Position numbers and translations under genes: made by a program. A DNA stretch of 64,000 nucleotides, taken from the IMG/VR virus record IMGVR_UViG_3300037485_000206, positions 1-64,000 of that record; one strand, 5' to 3'. This DNA is from a virus. Below, one piece after another: positions 23,301 through 31,598 of this stretch (the first letter of the stretch is position 1; the number at the start of each line of letters is the position of its first letter). Under the pieces are notes generated by a model. That model saw nothing but the letters and a program-made list of their open reading frames with translations. It had not been told where the DNA came from and ran no database searches.

Positions 23301-24060
23301 TATAGACACTGTCATTAGTGCAGGGCCAGTTGCAGCGGACATAACGGAAGCAACGAGCGGGTGGGGGATTGGTACATGGGGCACAGGAGTCTGGGGCGCA
23401 GGCACTCTTGATACGGTTGTTGCTTATGTTCCGACAAAGAATGCTTTAATTGATGAAGTCACTAGTGGCTGGGGGCTTGATGCTTGGGGCTCTATTGCTT
23501 GGGGAACAGGGACTGTCGATACCGTAGTCTCATTGGTGCCGTTAGCCCCCGACATCCAAGAAAGCGTCAACGCTACTGACACTGCGTACATCCAGTTCCT
23601 CAACATCTATTGCCAGATTCTTGAATCTGTTTATGCAGTAGATACACTCATTGGGCTACTGGCCTGTTGGGTTCCAGTAGATGACTCACAGGCTCCAGTC
23701 TGGGGGTTGATTGATGATTCGCAGGGCGGTACATGGGGGACGGTTGTTACTCCCGAGACGCTTCCTTGGCAACAGATCAATGAAACGCAAACGGCTGGGT
23801 GGCAGCAAGTCGCTACCCCTCAAACTAGCACATGGGCTACAGCGGGCGCGGCGACAAACCCAGCATGGGCGCAGATCAATGAAACGCAAACCCCGGAGTG
23901 GCAGGGGGCAAATACCACACAATCTGGAAATTGGACACCGGTCTCAAACTCGGCTAACATCGCGTGGACTGCAGTTGTTGACACGCAGGCAGCGGGGTGG
24001 GATGCTATAAACAATGTTCAGACTCCACCGTGGATCACAATCGACGACTCACAGTGCTGA
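20308..24060 (+). CDS. Giant Trp-Gly repeat virion fibre, 1250 residues
   Basis: It uses a GTG start with GGGAGAGG upstream. About 14 modules of roughly 25 residues of the form E-xxx-GWG-xxx-WG-xxx-W-xxG-xxD-xV (for example GGWGFDTWGSGVWSSGTLDTV) alternate with about two dozen modules like TEAVSATDTVNSLAVTYSKS. The last about 130 residues switch to a third repeat, W-xxI-xETQ-xxxW (PVDDSQAPVWGLIDDSQ, WQQINETQTAGWQQV). The tight DNA-level repetition suggests growth by recombination. It is probably an elongated trimeric fibre; receptor binding is likely in the neighbouring genes. Confidence 0.75.
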   Translation: MAVYNVPKKFNKSYKPIRRGRGVLLTGALRPLKDSNRAPQAFDVGVREWTGGAWGLGVWGDGSWGVGSGGVRDSVSATQNPGGSVTETGNAQNTQTGLLSPATALRTEAVTATEAQVARLTVSVAIPEASAAADAETATITVSKALTETAAATNLQTGLLSPATASRTETVTAATTQNGTFSTAVSIAEAVTATNAQTGLISFGKAIAETASATDTVNSLAVTYSKAITEPTTAWGLGTWGTGAWGTRTTDTVVGLIPVNTVITETGNAQNTQTGLLSPAAALLAEAVTATNSQTGLLLVPAVITEAASATDAVNSLAVTYSKSITETVSATNAQTGLLFTATAISEAVTAATAQNGTLVIGSALTETVSAQNTQTGLLSTATTISEAVTAAATQTLTSLTISVALTESNGGWGFSTWGTNVWSSGTTDTVVGLIPVITTITESVGGWGSSAWGQNPWGTGGASDLVNSTALKPVAITEAVTATDAVNGLLSVPVAISEAVSATDTVNSLAVTYSKSISEAVSATDSVSGLLVIAAARTEAVTAVDTVNSLAVAYSKSLTEAVSATDSVNSLSVTYSKSLTESNGGWGFDPWGTDVWGSGTLDTVVAGPSAITGTIVETLGGWGTPAWGSGIWGSGGATDSISGLLVTVASTITEAGAATTAQSASADWLASITEAGSAQDTVNSLAVTYSKSIAEAVSATDAVNSLSNTYSRSITESNGGWGFDTWGSGVWSSGTLDTVVASAAGITGTIIESVGGWGSSAWGQNPWGTGGASDLVNGTFVAGVAITEAVSAADTVNSLAVAYSKSITETASATDSVSAGAISTSVFITESNGGWGSGTWGSGVWSSGTTDTVVGLTSYEADILEALGGWGSSAWGQNLWGTGGASDLVDSTALKPVSITETVAATDAVTGLIPFITAIAETVNAQDSVAIQAFSTAVSITEATSGWGLSTWGTNVWGAGTLDTVTAYIPTNNVSIEEATSGWGSGTWGTGAWGTRTIDTVISAGPVAADITEATSGWGIGTWGTGVWGAGTLDTVVAYVPTKNALIDEVTSGWGLDAWGSIAWGTGTVDTVVSLVPLAPDIQESVNATDTAYIQFLNIYCQILESVYAVDTLIGLLACWVPVDDSQAPVWGLIDDSQGGTWGTVVTPETLPWQQINETQTAGWQQVATPQTSTWATAGAATNPAWAQINETQTPEWQGANTTQSGNWTPVSNSANIAWTAVVDTQAAGWDAINNVQTPPWITIDDSQC

Positions 24061-24083
24061 AGCACTAATATCTAAGGACTAAC

Positions 24084-24875
24084 ATGGCAGCAACACCACT
24101 TCTCGGCCTTGAACTTCCCGTCACCGGAACTCTTTCCGGTACTTGGGGCGACACGGTCAACAACGCAATTACCTCGCTGATTGATACGGCCATTGCTGGC
24201 GTGTACACAATGGGCGCTGGTACTGGCGATGTAACGCTCACGACGACTACTGGTGCGGCCAATCAGGCTCGTTCAGCCATTCTTTTGTGTACTGGGTCTC
24301 GCGCCGCGCTAACAACCATCACGGCCCCAGCATCATCCAAAATCTATGTAATCATCAACACCACGACCGGCGGCTTTGGTATCAAGTTGGTTGGCGCTGG
24401 CCCAACTACCGGCATCACGATTCTCAACGGCGAAGAGGCTGTTGTTGCTTGGAGCGGCTCTGATTTTGTACGCATTGCTACCAACGGCGGGCCAATAGTT
24501 GGTTCAACGGGCACGTTTACCGGCCTCGTCAGTATTGCTGGTGGCGCTCAAACTGCTTCGGTCACGGCTACTCAGGCGGCTGGCGCGATCACGCTCGACT
24601 GCAACTTGTCGAATGTCTTTGCAACGACCTTGACGGCAAGCATCACGACGCCAACGTACAGCAACCCGCATGACGGGCAGACCATCAACTGGTTCATCAC
24701 CCAAGGCGGCGCTGGTAGTTTCACAGTTGCGTGGGGTGGTGTGACGGCAGTGAAGTGGCCGGGAGGTACTGCTGGTGTCTTGAGCACGGCAGTTGGCGCA
24801 GTTGACTTGGTGGTGCTGACCTATCGGTCTTCTACCGGCTTCTGGTACGGAACTATTGCAAAGGCATTCGCATGA
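24084..24875 (+). CDS. Tail fibre-type protein, 263 residues
   Basis: It begins AATPLLGLELPVTGTLSGTWGDTVNNAIT, the start pattern of many phage fibre proteins, followed by Thr/Gly-rich strands, a middle QTASVTATQAAGAITLDCN segment and a C-terminal beta domain (GQTINWFITQGGAGSFTVAWGG). Four-base overlap with the next gene. Host contact is inferred. Confidence 0.65.
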   Translation: MAATPLLGLELPVTGTLSGTWGDTVNNAITSLIDTAIAGVYTMGAGTGDVTLTTTTGAANQARSAILLCTGSRAALTTITAPASSKIYVIINTTTGGFGIKLVGAGPTTGITILNGEEAVVAWSGSDFVRIATNGGPIVGSTGTFTGLVSIAGGAQTASVTATQAAGAITLDCNLSNVFATTLTASITTPTYSNPHDGQTINWFITQGGAGSFTVAWGGVTAVKWPGGTAGVLSTAVGAVDLVVLTYRSSTGFWYGTIAKAFA

Positions 24876-25858
24876 CATTCGCTGCTAGAACATTTCAAGG
24901 CGCTGCTCAAAGAGGGGCCATTCAATACACGTTTGCGGCCAACGCTGCAGATCAGTCCTTTGATGTTACTGCTGGCGTCGCTCCCTCGGGGGGCTCAGTT
25001 ACTGGAACATATATTGGCGGCAACACCGCCATTACCATCGTTGTTAATAGTAGTATCTATATTTACTCTACTTCTTCCACTACTCCAGCTCTTGCGCTAA
25101 CTGGTGGTGCCGGTAATGATACTATTACACTTACCAATAATGGCTTCATTATGGGGTGTGGCGGTACTGGCGGGGGTAGTCTTGGGGCTACAACGACGTA
25201 TGACCCACCCAATGCCGGTGGTATCGCCCTACAAGCTGGCTTCGCGTTGAGCGTAGTTAAAAACGCAGGATCGTATATCGGCGGCGGGGGCGGCGGGGGT
25301 GCTGGTGGTGGCAGCAACCCCCAAGTTTCTGGTGGGGGTGGTGCTGGCGGTGGAGCTGCAGGGGCTGCATACGATACAGCTACTGGAGGCGTTGCCGGTG
25401 GAACTGGTGGAGCCGTTGGCCTCACAGGAACAAATGGTACGTTTAACGCTGCCGTAGCTAGTGGTGGTGGCGGCGGTAGGTTGTTCCCCGGTACTGGCGG
25501 GGCCGGGGGGTTATGTACTGGCACCACGATTACTCGTGACAATGGAGACGGAGGTACTGCTGGCGGCGGCGGGGGGTCTAGAAACTATCTTCAGGCTGCT
25601 GCTGCTGGCGGCGGTGGTGGGTTTGGTGCGGTTGGCGGCACAGGCTACGCATGGACGACAACGACTGGCGCAGGTGCATTTGACGTAACGGGTGGTGCGG
25701 GCGGAAGCGCAGGTTTTGTCGGCTCGGATGGAGCGGAAACAAAGGGCTTGACCCTTAGCTCTACCGCTGCCGGAGCAGCGGGCGGCAAGGCTATTAACTT
25801 CAACGGCTTTACAGTCACCATTTCTGGCTCAGGCACAACCTACGGAGCAACATCATGA
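24872..25858 (+). CDS. Polyglycine-rich receptor-binding adhesin
   Basis: 328 residues. The N-terminal about 100 residues form a beta region; the rest is dominated by glycine clusters (IGGGGGGGAGGG, GGGGAGGG, AAAGGGGGFG), the hallmark of phage adhesins with polyglycine type II helices such as gp38 of T2 and S16. Variable loops (YDTATGG, FNAAVASG, NYLQAAA) lie between them. It likely forms the receptor-contacting tip of the fibre. Confidence 0.7.
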   Translation: MTFAARTFQGAAQRGAIQYTFAANAADQSFDVTAGVAPSGGSVTGTYIGGNTAITIVVNSSIYIYSTSSTTPALALTGGAGNDTITLTNNGFIMGCGGTGGGSLGATTTYDPPNAGGIALQAGFALSVVKNAGSYIGGGGGGGAGGGSNPQVSGGGGAGGGAAGAAYDTATGGVAGGTGGAVGLTGTNGTFNAAVASGGGGGRLFPGTGGAGGLCTGTTITRDNGDGGTAGGGGGSRNYLQAAAAGGGGGFGAVGGTGYAWTTTTGAGAFDVTGGAGGSAGFVGSDGAETKGLTLSSTAAGAAGGKAINFNGFTVTISGSGTTYGATS

Positions 25859-26505
25859 TCGTCACACAAGCACTTTTGCTGGCCGTTGGTGGATGCGCTC
25901 AAATCGTTCAGCACCTCATTGATACTGGGTATGGCGGTCTTCTTCGTCAAGAATTTATTGACAAGATGCAGCAAGACGCGGATGCAGGTATACACCCACA
26001 GTGGTGGGTTAGCTGGTCAAAGGTGTATCTTAAAAACGGGGACGCTATTTTCTTTAACGGGGAATACGTTAAGCTGGATGAGTTTCGGGTATTTGGTTTT
26101 AAACTAGCAGACCCCACTCAGATTTATTCCACTATTGAGGATGCAAGGGTGGCGGAAGTTGCGGCAGAGGCGGCGCAAAACGCTTCAGAAGAGTGGATGT
26201 TCCATGTCCATGCCGTATGTCCTACTGGCGAAGACCAACATACGTTGGAAACCTGTGATCTAGATGGGGATGGCGTATTTGACCACCCCGTAACGGTCTA
26301 TCAAGTATTCAACTACCTGACTGGCCTGTATGAAGACTATGAATTTTTTGATGCCGCGCAACTTCGTTGCCGTGAATTGCAACAAGAACGCCAGAGCTTG
26401 ATTGCACTGAGCTATGTTGTCGAGCAAAAAATCCAACAGATTAACGACCCAGAGGAAAATCCATCGGCTTGGATTCGTTACGACAAGCTAAATCCCCCGG
26501 TGTAA
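25855..26505 (+). CDS. Fibre-cluster protein, 216 residues, with Ca-binding-like loop
   Basis: It overlaps the adhesin by four bases. The middle contains a DLDGDGVFDHP loop that looks like an EF-hand or dockerin-type calcium loop, and a helical C-terminus (AAQLRCRELQQERQSLIALSYVVEQKIQQ). It may be a fibre chaperone or attachment protein. No family recognised. Confidence 0.6.
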   Translation: MIVTQALLLAVGGCAQIVQHLIDTGYGGLLRQEFIDKMQQDADAGIHPQWWVSWSKVYLKNGDAIFFNGEYVKLDEFRVFGFKLADPTQIYSTIEDARVAEVAAEAAQNASEEWMFHVHAVCPTGEDQHTLETCDLDGDGVFDHPVTVYQVFNYLTGLYEDYEFFDAAQLRCRELQQERQSLIALSYVVEQKIQQINDPEENPSAWIRYDKLNPPV

Positions 26506-26507
26506 TC

Positions 26508-26672
26508 ATGAGTCCCGCAACCCCCGAAGTAATTGCGCTGCTTATTAAGAGTCTTCCGGGGATTCCCAGCGAGTTGGAGCTATACCATTTTGCGCGGTCT
26601 ATAGAGCTTCTTCATGGGATTGGGCTGGAGTCCCCGCCCCTACCCGCTACGCAAGAGCCGAGGTTTGTATGA
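26508..26672 (+). CDS. Small protein, 54 residues
   Basis: The start at ATG 26508 is favoured over a longer frame that overlaps the previous gene. One helix-rich sequence (EVIALLIKSLPGIPSELELYHFARSIELLH). The stop overlaps the holin start (ATGA), so the two are translationally coupled. Function unknown. Confidence 0.6.
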   Translation: MSPATPEVIALLIKSLPGIPSELELYHFARSIELLHGIGLESPPLPATQEPRFV

Positions 26673-27154
26673 ATGAACTACTCCAGTTCCTAGCTAAAGC
26701 CGCCCCTGCCCTAGCAACAGCAGTTGCTGGCCCGCTAGGTGCTGTAGCTGTCTCTGCTATTGCCAAGCAGTTTGGTGTGGCAGACACGCTTGAAGCCGTG
26801 ACGAAGGCCGTTGTCGAAGACCCAGAAGCTGCGCTCAAGCTGGCTCAGATTGATGTTGATAAGCTGAAGATGCAGTACGCGAACACTGCCGACGCTAGAG
26901 CCATGCAGGTCGCTGCGCTCAATCAGTCTGATGTCTTCTCCAAGCGGTTCACCATGTACCTGACTGCGTTCTGGTCAGTCTGCGCGGCGATCTACATCGG
27001 CTTTATTACTTTCAGCGTAATTCCAGATACAAATGTCCGGTTCGCCGACACCATCCTTGGGTTCATCCTCGGTACGGTGATCGCCACCATGTTGAACTTC
27101 TGGTTTGGATCGAGCATTGGCAGCAAGGAAAAGGCAGAGGCAGCTAGGAAATGA
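26669..27154 (+). CDS. Holin-type membrane protein (3-TM phage/GTA class)
   Basis: 161 residues. An N-terminal hydrophobic segment (ALATAVAGPLGAVAVSAIAKQFG), an amphipathic middle (EDPEAALKLAQIDVDKLK), and two C-terminal membrane spans (FTMYLTAFWSVCAAIYIGFI and ILGFILGTVIATMLNFWFG) match the 3-TM holin group. It lies two genes upstream of the endolysin, the classic lysis order. It would form lesions in the inner membrane and release the endolysin. Confidence 0.8.
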   Translation: MNELLQFLAKAAPALATAVAGPLGAVAVSAIAKQFGVADTLEAVTKAVVEDPEAALKLAQIDVDKLKMQYANTADARAMQVAALNQSDVFSKRFTMYLTAFWSVCAAIYIGFITFSVIPDTNVRFADTILGFILGTVIATMLNFWFGSSIGSKEKAEAARK

Positions 27155-27378
27155 AGATCGCTGACTACATCACCGTTATCTGCTGCTTGTCGTTGGCAAT
27201 GGTACTTGTGGCTACCTGTTCGGCATCCTTGGTTGGCCTTTTTGATACAAAGGTTGATAACGGAGAACTGTTCAAAATGCTTCAGCCCTCGTTCAATACC
27301 ATTGTCGGAGCCTTTGTTGGCACCATTGCCGGTATCAAGATGGGTAAAGAGAACAAGGACAACGAGGACAAGAAATGA
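27151..27378 (+). CDS. Second small lysis-cassette membrane protein
   Basis: 75 residues with two membrane segments (TVICCLSLAMVLVATCSASLVG and FNTIVGAFVGTIAGIKMG) and a charged C-terminus (KENKDNEDKK). It overlaps the holin and the endolysin by four bases each, so it is part of the lysis cassette: an antiholin, a second holin or a spanin-like helper. Confidence 0.7.
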   Translation: MKIADYITVICCLSLAMVLVATCSASLVGLFDTKVDNGELFKMLQPSFNTIVGAFVGTIAGIKMGKENKDNEDKK

Positions 27379-27887
27379 AAGCCAACTTTGAGTCCTGCCT
27401 AGCCAACCTCCTGAAGCATGAAGGTGGGTACGTCAACCACCCCTCCGATCCGGGCGGCATCACCAATCTAGGCGTGACGAAAAAGGTGTGGGAAGAGTTC
27501 CTTGGTGCGCCTGTCCCAGACTCAGAGATGCAGCGCCTGACGCCCCAACTGGTTACGCCCCTATACAAAAAGCTGTACTGGGACAAGATCAAAGGCGATA
27601 ATCTCCCGACGGGTGTTGACTACTGCGTGTTCGATGCTGCTGTGAATAGTGGCGCTGGCCGTGCATCCCGCTGGCTTCAGACGGCGGTTGGTGTCGAACC
27701 TGATGGGTCGCTTGGCCCAAAGACCTTTGCTGCTGTAGAGATCCTCCACCCAAAACTGCTGGTCTCTCGCTACTGCGAGCAGCGTCTCGCCTTCTTGCAC
27801 CGCCTCGGCACATGGGAAACCTTCGGACGAGGGTGGGAACGCCGAGTCAAAGAAGTAGAAAGTACCGCACAGTCAATGTGCAAATGA
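27375..27887 (+). CDS. Endolysin, glycoside hydrolase family 108
   Basis: 170 residues. The N-terminal motif KHEGGYVNHPSDPGGITNLGVT contains the catalytic Glu16 and the HPSDPGG turn of GH108 N-acetylmuramidases; the C-terminal half (GRASRWLQTAVGVEPDGSLGPKT) is the peptidoglycan-binding domain usual in this family. There is no signal peptide, so it depends on the holins encoded just upstream. It cleaves cell-wall glycan strands at lysis. Confidence 0.92.
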   Translation: MKANFESCLANLLKHEGGYVNHPSDPGGITNLGVTKKVWEEFLGAPVPDSEMQRLTPQLVTPLYKKLYWDKIKGDNLPTGVDYCVFDAAVNSGAGRASRWLQTAVGVEPDGSLGPKTFAAVEILHPKLLVSRYCEQRLAFLHRLGTWETFGRGWERRVKEVESTAQSMCK

Positions 27888-27894
27888 GGTCACT

Positions 27895-30144
27895 ATGCCC
27901 CTTAAGAAACTTGGATTTAGCGCTGGCGTAAATCGAGAAAATACGACCTACGCTAATGAAGGTGGGTGGTATCAGTGCGACAAGATTCGCTTTCGTTCGG
28001 GGCAACCGGAAAAGATTGGTGGATGGGTCCGAGACACTGGGGCGCTATCTCCCGTCATAGGTACGACGACCACGACGATTGCATATCCTCCAACAGGAAC
28101 GCTTTGGGGCGTCGGTCGGTCGTTGTGGAACTGGGTGACGCTTTCTCTCTATAACCTCGTGGCTATCGGCACCAGCAGTAAGTTCTATATCCAAAACGGG
28201 ATCAACGGCCCGTTCTATGATGTAACGCCAATCCGCGCAACCACAACTGCTGGCGCAATCACTTTCGCTAGAGCGTACAGCACGCTGAACGGAAGCATAA
28301 CGGCCACCGCTACAACGATCACGCTCACCAGCGCGGCGTCTTTTCCTTCTGTCGGCGGGAAAATTCTGATTGATTCCGAACAGATCACCTATGCAGGGGT
28401 CTCCGGTAGTACGCTGACTGGGTGTGTCCGGGGCGTTAACGGGACTGTTGCTAATAGCCACACTACAACAACGCCAGTTGGTGGCTACACGATTACTGTA
28501 ACCAACTCCGCCAATGGCGCACAGACGGATGACTTCGTTACATTTAGCGGGGCCGTATCTCTTGGCGGTAACGCTACCGCTGCCGTACTCAATGCTGAGT
28601 TCCAACTCACCTATATCAGCGTTTCTACATACGCAGTGACGCTCTCGGTCGCCTGTAATGCAAGCGATACGGGTAATGGCGGGTCTGCTACTGTTGGGAC
28701 ATACCAGATCACCGTTGGCGGTAGCGCACTAACAACCACTGTTGGCTGGGGTGTAGGTCCGTGGGCCGGTACCGCTTCAGGGATCGTACCCGCTACGGGG
28801 TGGGGCCAGTCGTATACGATTGGAACTAACCCGACCACCAACCCGCTCAGGCTTTGGAGCCAGTCCAACTTCGGCGAGAACCTCGTATTCAACTACCGTA
28901 GCGGCCCGATGTTCTATTGGGCAGTGGATGCAAGCCCTCAGTATTTCTACCGTGGAGTAGAGATCGAGGCCGGTACAACCGTCGATGGGGCGTTAGTAGA
29001 TTCCACTTGCCCGTCCAATGTCAACTCCATCATGGTGTCTGACTCCTCGCGCTTTGTGATTGCTTTTGGCTGTAACGACCCTACGGGCACATATGCCACT
29101 CAAGCGCTTGACCCGATGCAAATCAGGTGGTCCGACCAAGAAAGCTACTATACGTGGACCCCTGCCACGACGAATCAGGCAGGCGACTACCGGCTTAGCC
29201 ACGGCTCCATGATCGTTGCAACGGTTCAGACCCGACAAGAAATCGTTATCCTGACTGACGCTGCAGTTTATTCCATGCAGTATCTTGGCCCTCCGTATGT
29301 CTGGGGCGTCCAGATCCTTGACGACAACATCTCCATCGCTGGCCCCAATGCTGTAGCTACGGCAAATAACGTCATCTACTGGATGGGGATGGACAAGTTC
29401 TATGCGTACTCAGGGCGTGTTCAAACACTCCCGTCAACGCTGCGCGAGTACGTGTTTACCGACATCAATCTCTCGCAAGGCTATCAGTTTGTAGCCGGTA
29501 CCAACGAAGGCTATAACGAAGTTTGGTGGGGGTACTGCTCGTCCAATTCACTGGTCATAGACAGGTACGTTATCTTCAACTACCTTGATCAGGTTTGGTA
29601 CTACGGCTCATGGAACAACGTCAATGGTCTTCCGCAAGGACGCACCGCTTGGTATGACAGCCCGTTGCGTACAAGCCCTATGAGTGTTGCATATGGCGCG
29701 GCAGGCGGTTCCACCAACGCTACGCTCGTGTATCAGGAATCCGGTGTAGATGATGGCCTTGTAACACCACCAGTAGCAATCAATGCGTTCATTCAGTCTT
29801 CTGACTTCGACATCGGTGAAGGCCACAACTATGCGTTTGTCTGGCGTCTGATCCCCGACTTGACCTTCGACGGTTCCACGACGAATAATCCTTCCGCTTA
29901 CTTTACGCTCAGGCCACGCACATTCCCCGGAGCAAACTACGGAACTTCTGACAACCCTGTTGTGACCAGCACACAGAACTACACGTCCCAGCGCACGTAT
30001 GAAGTGCAGCAATTTACTGAACAAGTCTATGTTCGAGTACGTGGGCGACAGATGGCGTTCAAGGTCAGTTCCGATGGGCTCGGCGTTCAGTGGCAGCTTG
30101 GTGTGTCGCGTATGGATATCCGGCAAGACGGACGGAGAAGCTAA
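27895..30144 (+). CDS. Tail nozzle / stabilisation protein (P22 gp10-like)
   Basis: 749 residues. The start LKKLGFSAGVNRENTTYANEGG, the central propeller-like repeats (FVIAFGCNDPTG, IRWSDQESYYTWTPATTNQAG, EIVILTDAAVYSMQYLG) and the end MAFKVSSDGLGVQWQLGVSRMDIRQDGRR are the signature of the podovirus nozzle family. It forms the channel below the adaptor ring. An inserted beta domain (about residues 115-300, with VGGKILIDSEQITYAG) is a common accessory module. It ends just before the next gene. Confidence 0.85.
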   Translation: MPLKKLGFSAGVNRENTTYANEGGWYQCDKIRFRSGQPEKIGGWVRDTGALSPVIGTTTTTIAYPPTGTLWGVGRSLWNWVTLSLYNLVAIGTSSKFYIQNGINGPFYDVTPIRATTTAGAITFARAYSTLNGSITATATTITLTSAASFPSVGGKILIDSEQITYAGVSGSTLTGCVRGVNGTVANSHTTTTPVGGYTITVTNSANGAQTDDFVTFSGAVSLGGNATAAVLNAEFQLTYISVSTYAVTLSVACNASDTGNGGSATVGTYQITVGGSALTTTVGWGVGPWAGTASGIVPATGWGQSYTIGTNPTTNPLRLWSQSNFGENLVFNYRSGPMFYWAVDASPQYFYRGVEIEAGTTVDGALVDSTCPSNVNSIMVSDSSRFVIAFGCNDPTGTYATQALDPMQIRWSDQESYYTWTPATTNQAGDYRLSHGSMIVATVQTRQEIVILTDAAVYSMQYLGPPYVWGVQILDDNISIAGPNAVATANNVIYWMGMDKFYAYSGRVQTLPSTLREYVFTDINLSQGYQFVAGTNEGYNEVWWGYCSSNSLVIDRYVIFNYLDQVWYYGSWNNVNGLPQGRTAWYDSPLRTSPMSVAYGAAGGSTNATLVYQESGVDDGLVTPPVAINAFIQSSDFDIGEGHNYAFVWRLIPDLTFDGSTTNNPSAYFTLRPRTFPGANYGTSDNPVVTSTQNYTSQRTYEVQQFTEQVYVRVRGRQMAFKVSSDGLGVQWQLGVSRMDIRQDGRRS

Positions 30145-30146
30145 AA

Positions 30147-31541
30147 ATGGCGCTAATTGTCACATCTGACTTTGAACTTAATCGTGTTGTAGCTCCGCAA
30201 CTACCGACCGCGCCTGTCGTCTACGAGCCACGGTATCAGGACCAACTCAATAACATCCTGCGCTTGTATTTCAACCGACTTGATAATCTTTTGGGGCAGC
30301 TTGTGGCAACCATTGACACCGTACCCGTATCTATTGATGGCACCGTACCCGTATCTATTGGTGGCACCAATGTAGATGCCTTTGGAAGAATCCGAGTCAG
30401 CCAACCGTATACGCTGTTTGATAGTCAGAATAGGTATACGGAAGACACTCAGTACGATACGGCATTGACAGGTACAGGAACCACAACGTATCAAGTCAAC
30501 CAGTCCGCCGTAGATTTGACTGTAACTGCCGGTGGAGCCGGTTCTGTAATCAGGCAGACATACCGCAGTTTTCCATATCAGCCCGGAAAAGGGCTGCTTA
30601 TGCTTGCTACATTCTGCATGGACGGGAGCGCGAGCCTGAACCTAACTCAACGGGTCGGGTACTTTAATGCGGCCAACGGAGTGTTCTTTCAGCGCATTGA
30701 CGGGACGAACTCCTTTGTTTTGCGCTCCTCGGTTACGGGGTCAGTCAGCGATGCTCGCACAGTGGCGCAGTCTGCGTGGAACGGCGACAAGTTGGACGGT
30801 ACGGGGGCATCAGGCGTAACTCTTGATTCTGCCAAGTCACAGATTTTGTGGATGGACTTTGAGTGGTTGGGCGTAGGTTCGGTGCGTTGTGGCTTCATTA
30901 TCAACGGTGCGTACATCGTCTGCCATACATTCACCAACGCTAACGAGATTACCACCACCTACATGACGACGGCTATTTTGCCTGTTCGGTATGAGATTAC
31001 CTCTACCTCGGCGGTGGCCGCAACGCTTAAACAAATCTGCTCTTCCGTTATGTCTGAAGGCGGCTACGACGCACAATCAGCAAACTACGCCGCACGCCGC
31101 ACAACGAAAAAAACCGGCATTTCTACGACGTTCATCCCACTCGTTTCCATCCGGCTTGCAACGGGGCGCTCTGGGGCTGTGGTGCTGGTTACGCAGGGGA
31201 ATGCGTTGCCGATTGTTACGCAGAATTACGAGGTAGTGGTATTCAAAAACGCTACCCTGACCGGGGCGTCATGGGCAACTTCCATATCGACCAACGTGGA
31301 CTACGACCAGACTGCCACGGCAGTGACGGGCGGCACCATTGTGTCGCAAGATTACGTGTCCTCAACATCTCAAGGCCGCAGCGAAGCGCGTGTGGTTTCC
31401 GGCTACAACTGGGACTTGCAGCTTGGCTCCACGATTGCGGGGGTGAGTGATATCTACACGCTGGCAATCCGCACACTTGACGCCACCCCAACGGGCGACG
31501 CTTGGGGAGCACTCTCCTTCTTCGACTTGACAACCCAGTAA
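30147..31541 (+). CDS. Large virion protein, 464 residues, probable tail or spike base
   Basis: The start at 30147 has GGAG at a sensible distance. It begins with a head segment (RVVAPQLPTAPVVYEPRYQDQLNNILRLYF), then a tandem VPVSIDGTVPVSIGGT made by a 24-bp DNA duplication (30318-30365), then a large beta region. Tail proteins after the nozzle gene in aquatic podoviruses share this pattern. No enzymatic motif. Confidence 0.65.
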   Translation: MALIVTSDFELNRVVAPQLPTAPVVYEPRYQDQLNNILRLYFNRLDNLLGQLVATIDTVPVSIDGTVPVSIGGTNVDAFGRIRVSQPYTLFDSQNRYTEDTQYDTALTGTGTTTYQVNQSAVDLTVTAGGAGSVIRQTYRSFPYQPGKGLLMLATFCMDGSASLNLTQRVGYFNAANGVFFQRIDGTNSFVLRSSVTGSVSDARTVAQSAWNGDKLDGTGASGVTLDSAKSQILWMDFEWLGVGSVRCGFIINGAYIVCHTFTNANEITTTYMTTAILPVRYEITSTSAVAATLKQICSSVMSEGGYDAQSANYAARRTTKKTGISTTFIPLVSIRLATGRSGAVVLVTQGNALPIVTQNYEVVVFKNATLTGASWATSISTNVDYDQTATAVTGGTIVSQDYVSSTSQGRSEARVVSGYNWDLQLGSTIAGVSDIYTLAIRTLDATPTGDAWGALSFFDLTTQ

Positions 31542-31598
31542 TTGCCTGTTGAACCCCCGCGTGATACGATCCCTCCACCCCTTTTCTATGAGGCACAC

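Noticed and set aside
25063-25542. Pro-rich leftward frame opposite the polyglycine adhesin
   Set aside because: GGN codons read in reverse give Pro runs; it is a mirror of the glycine clusters.
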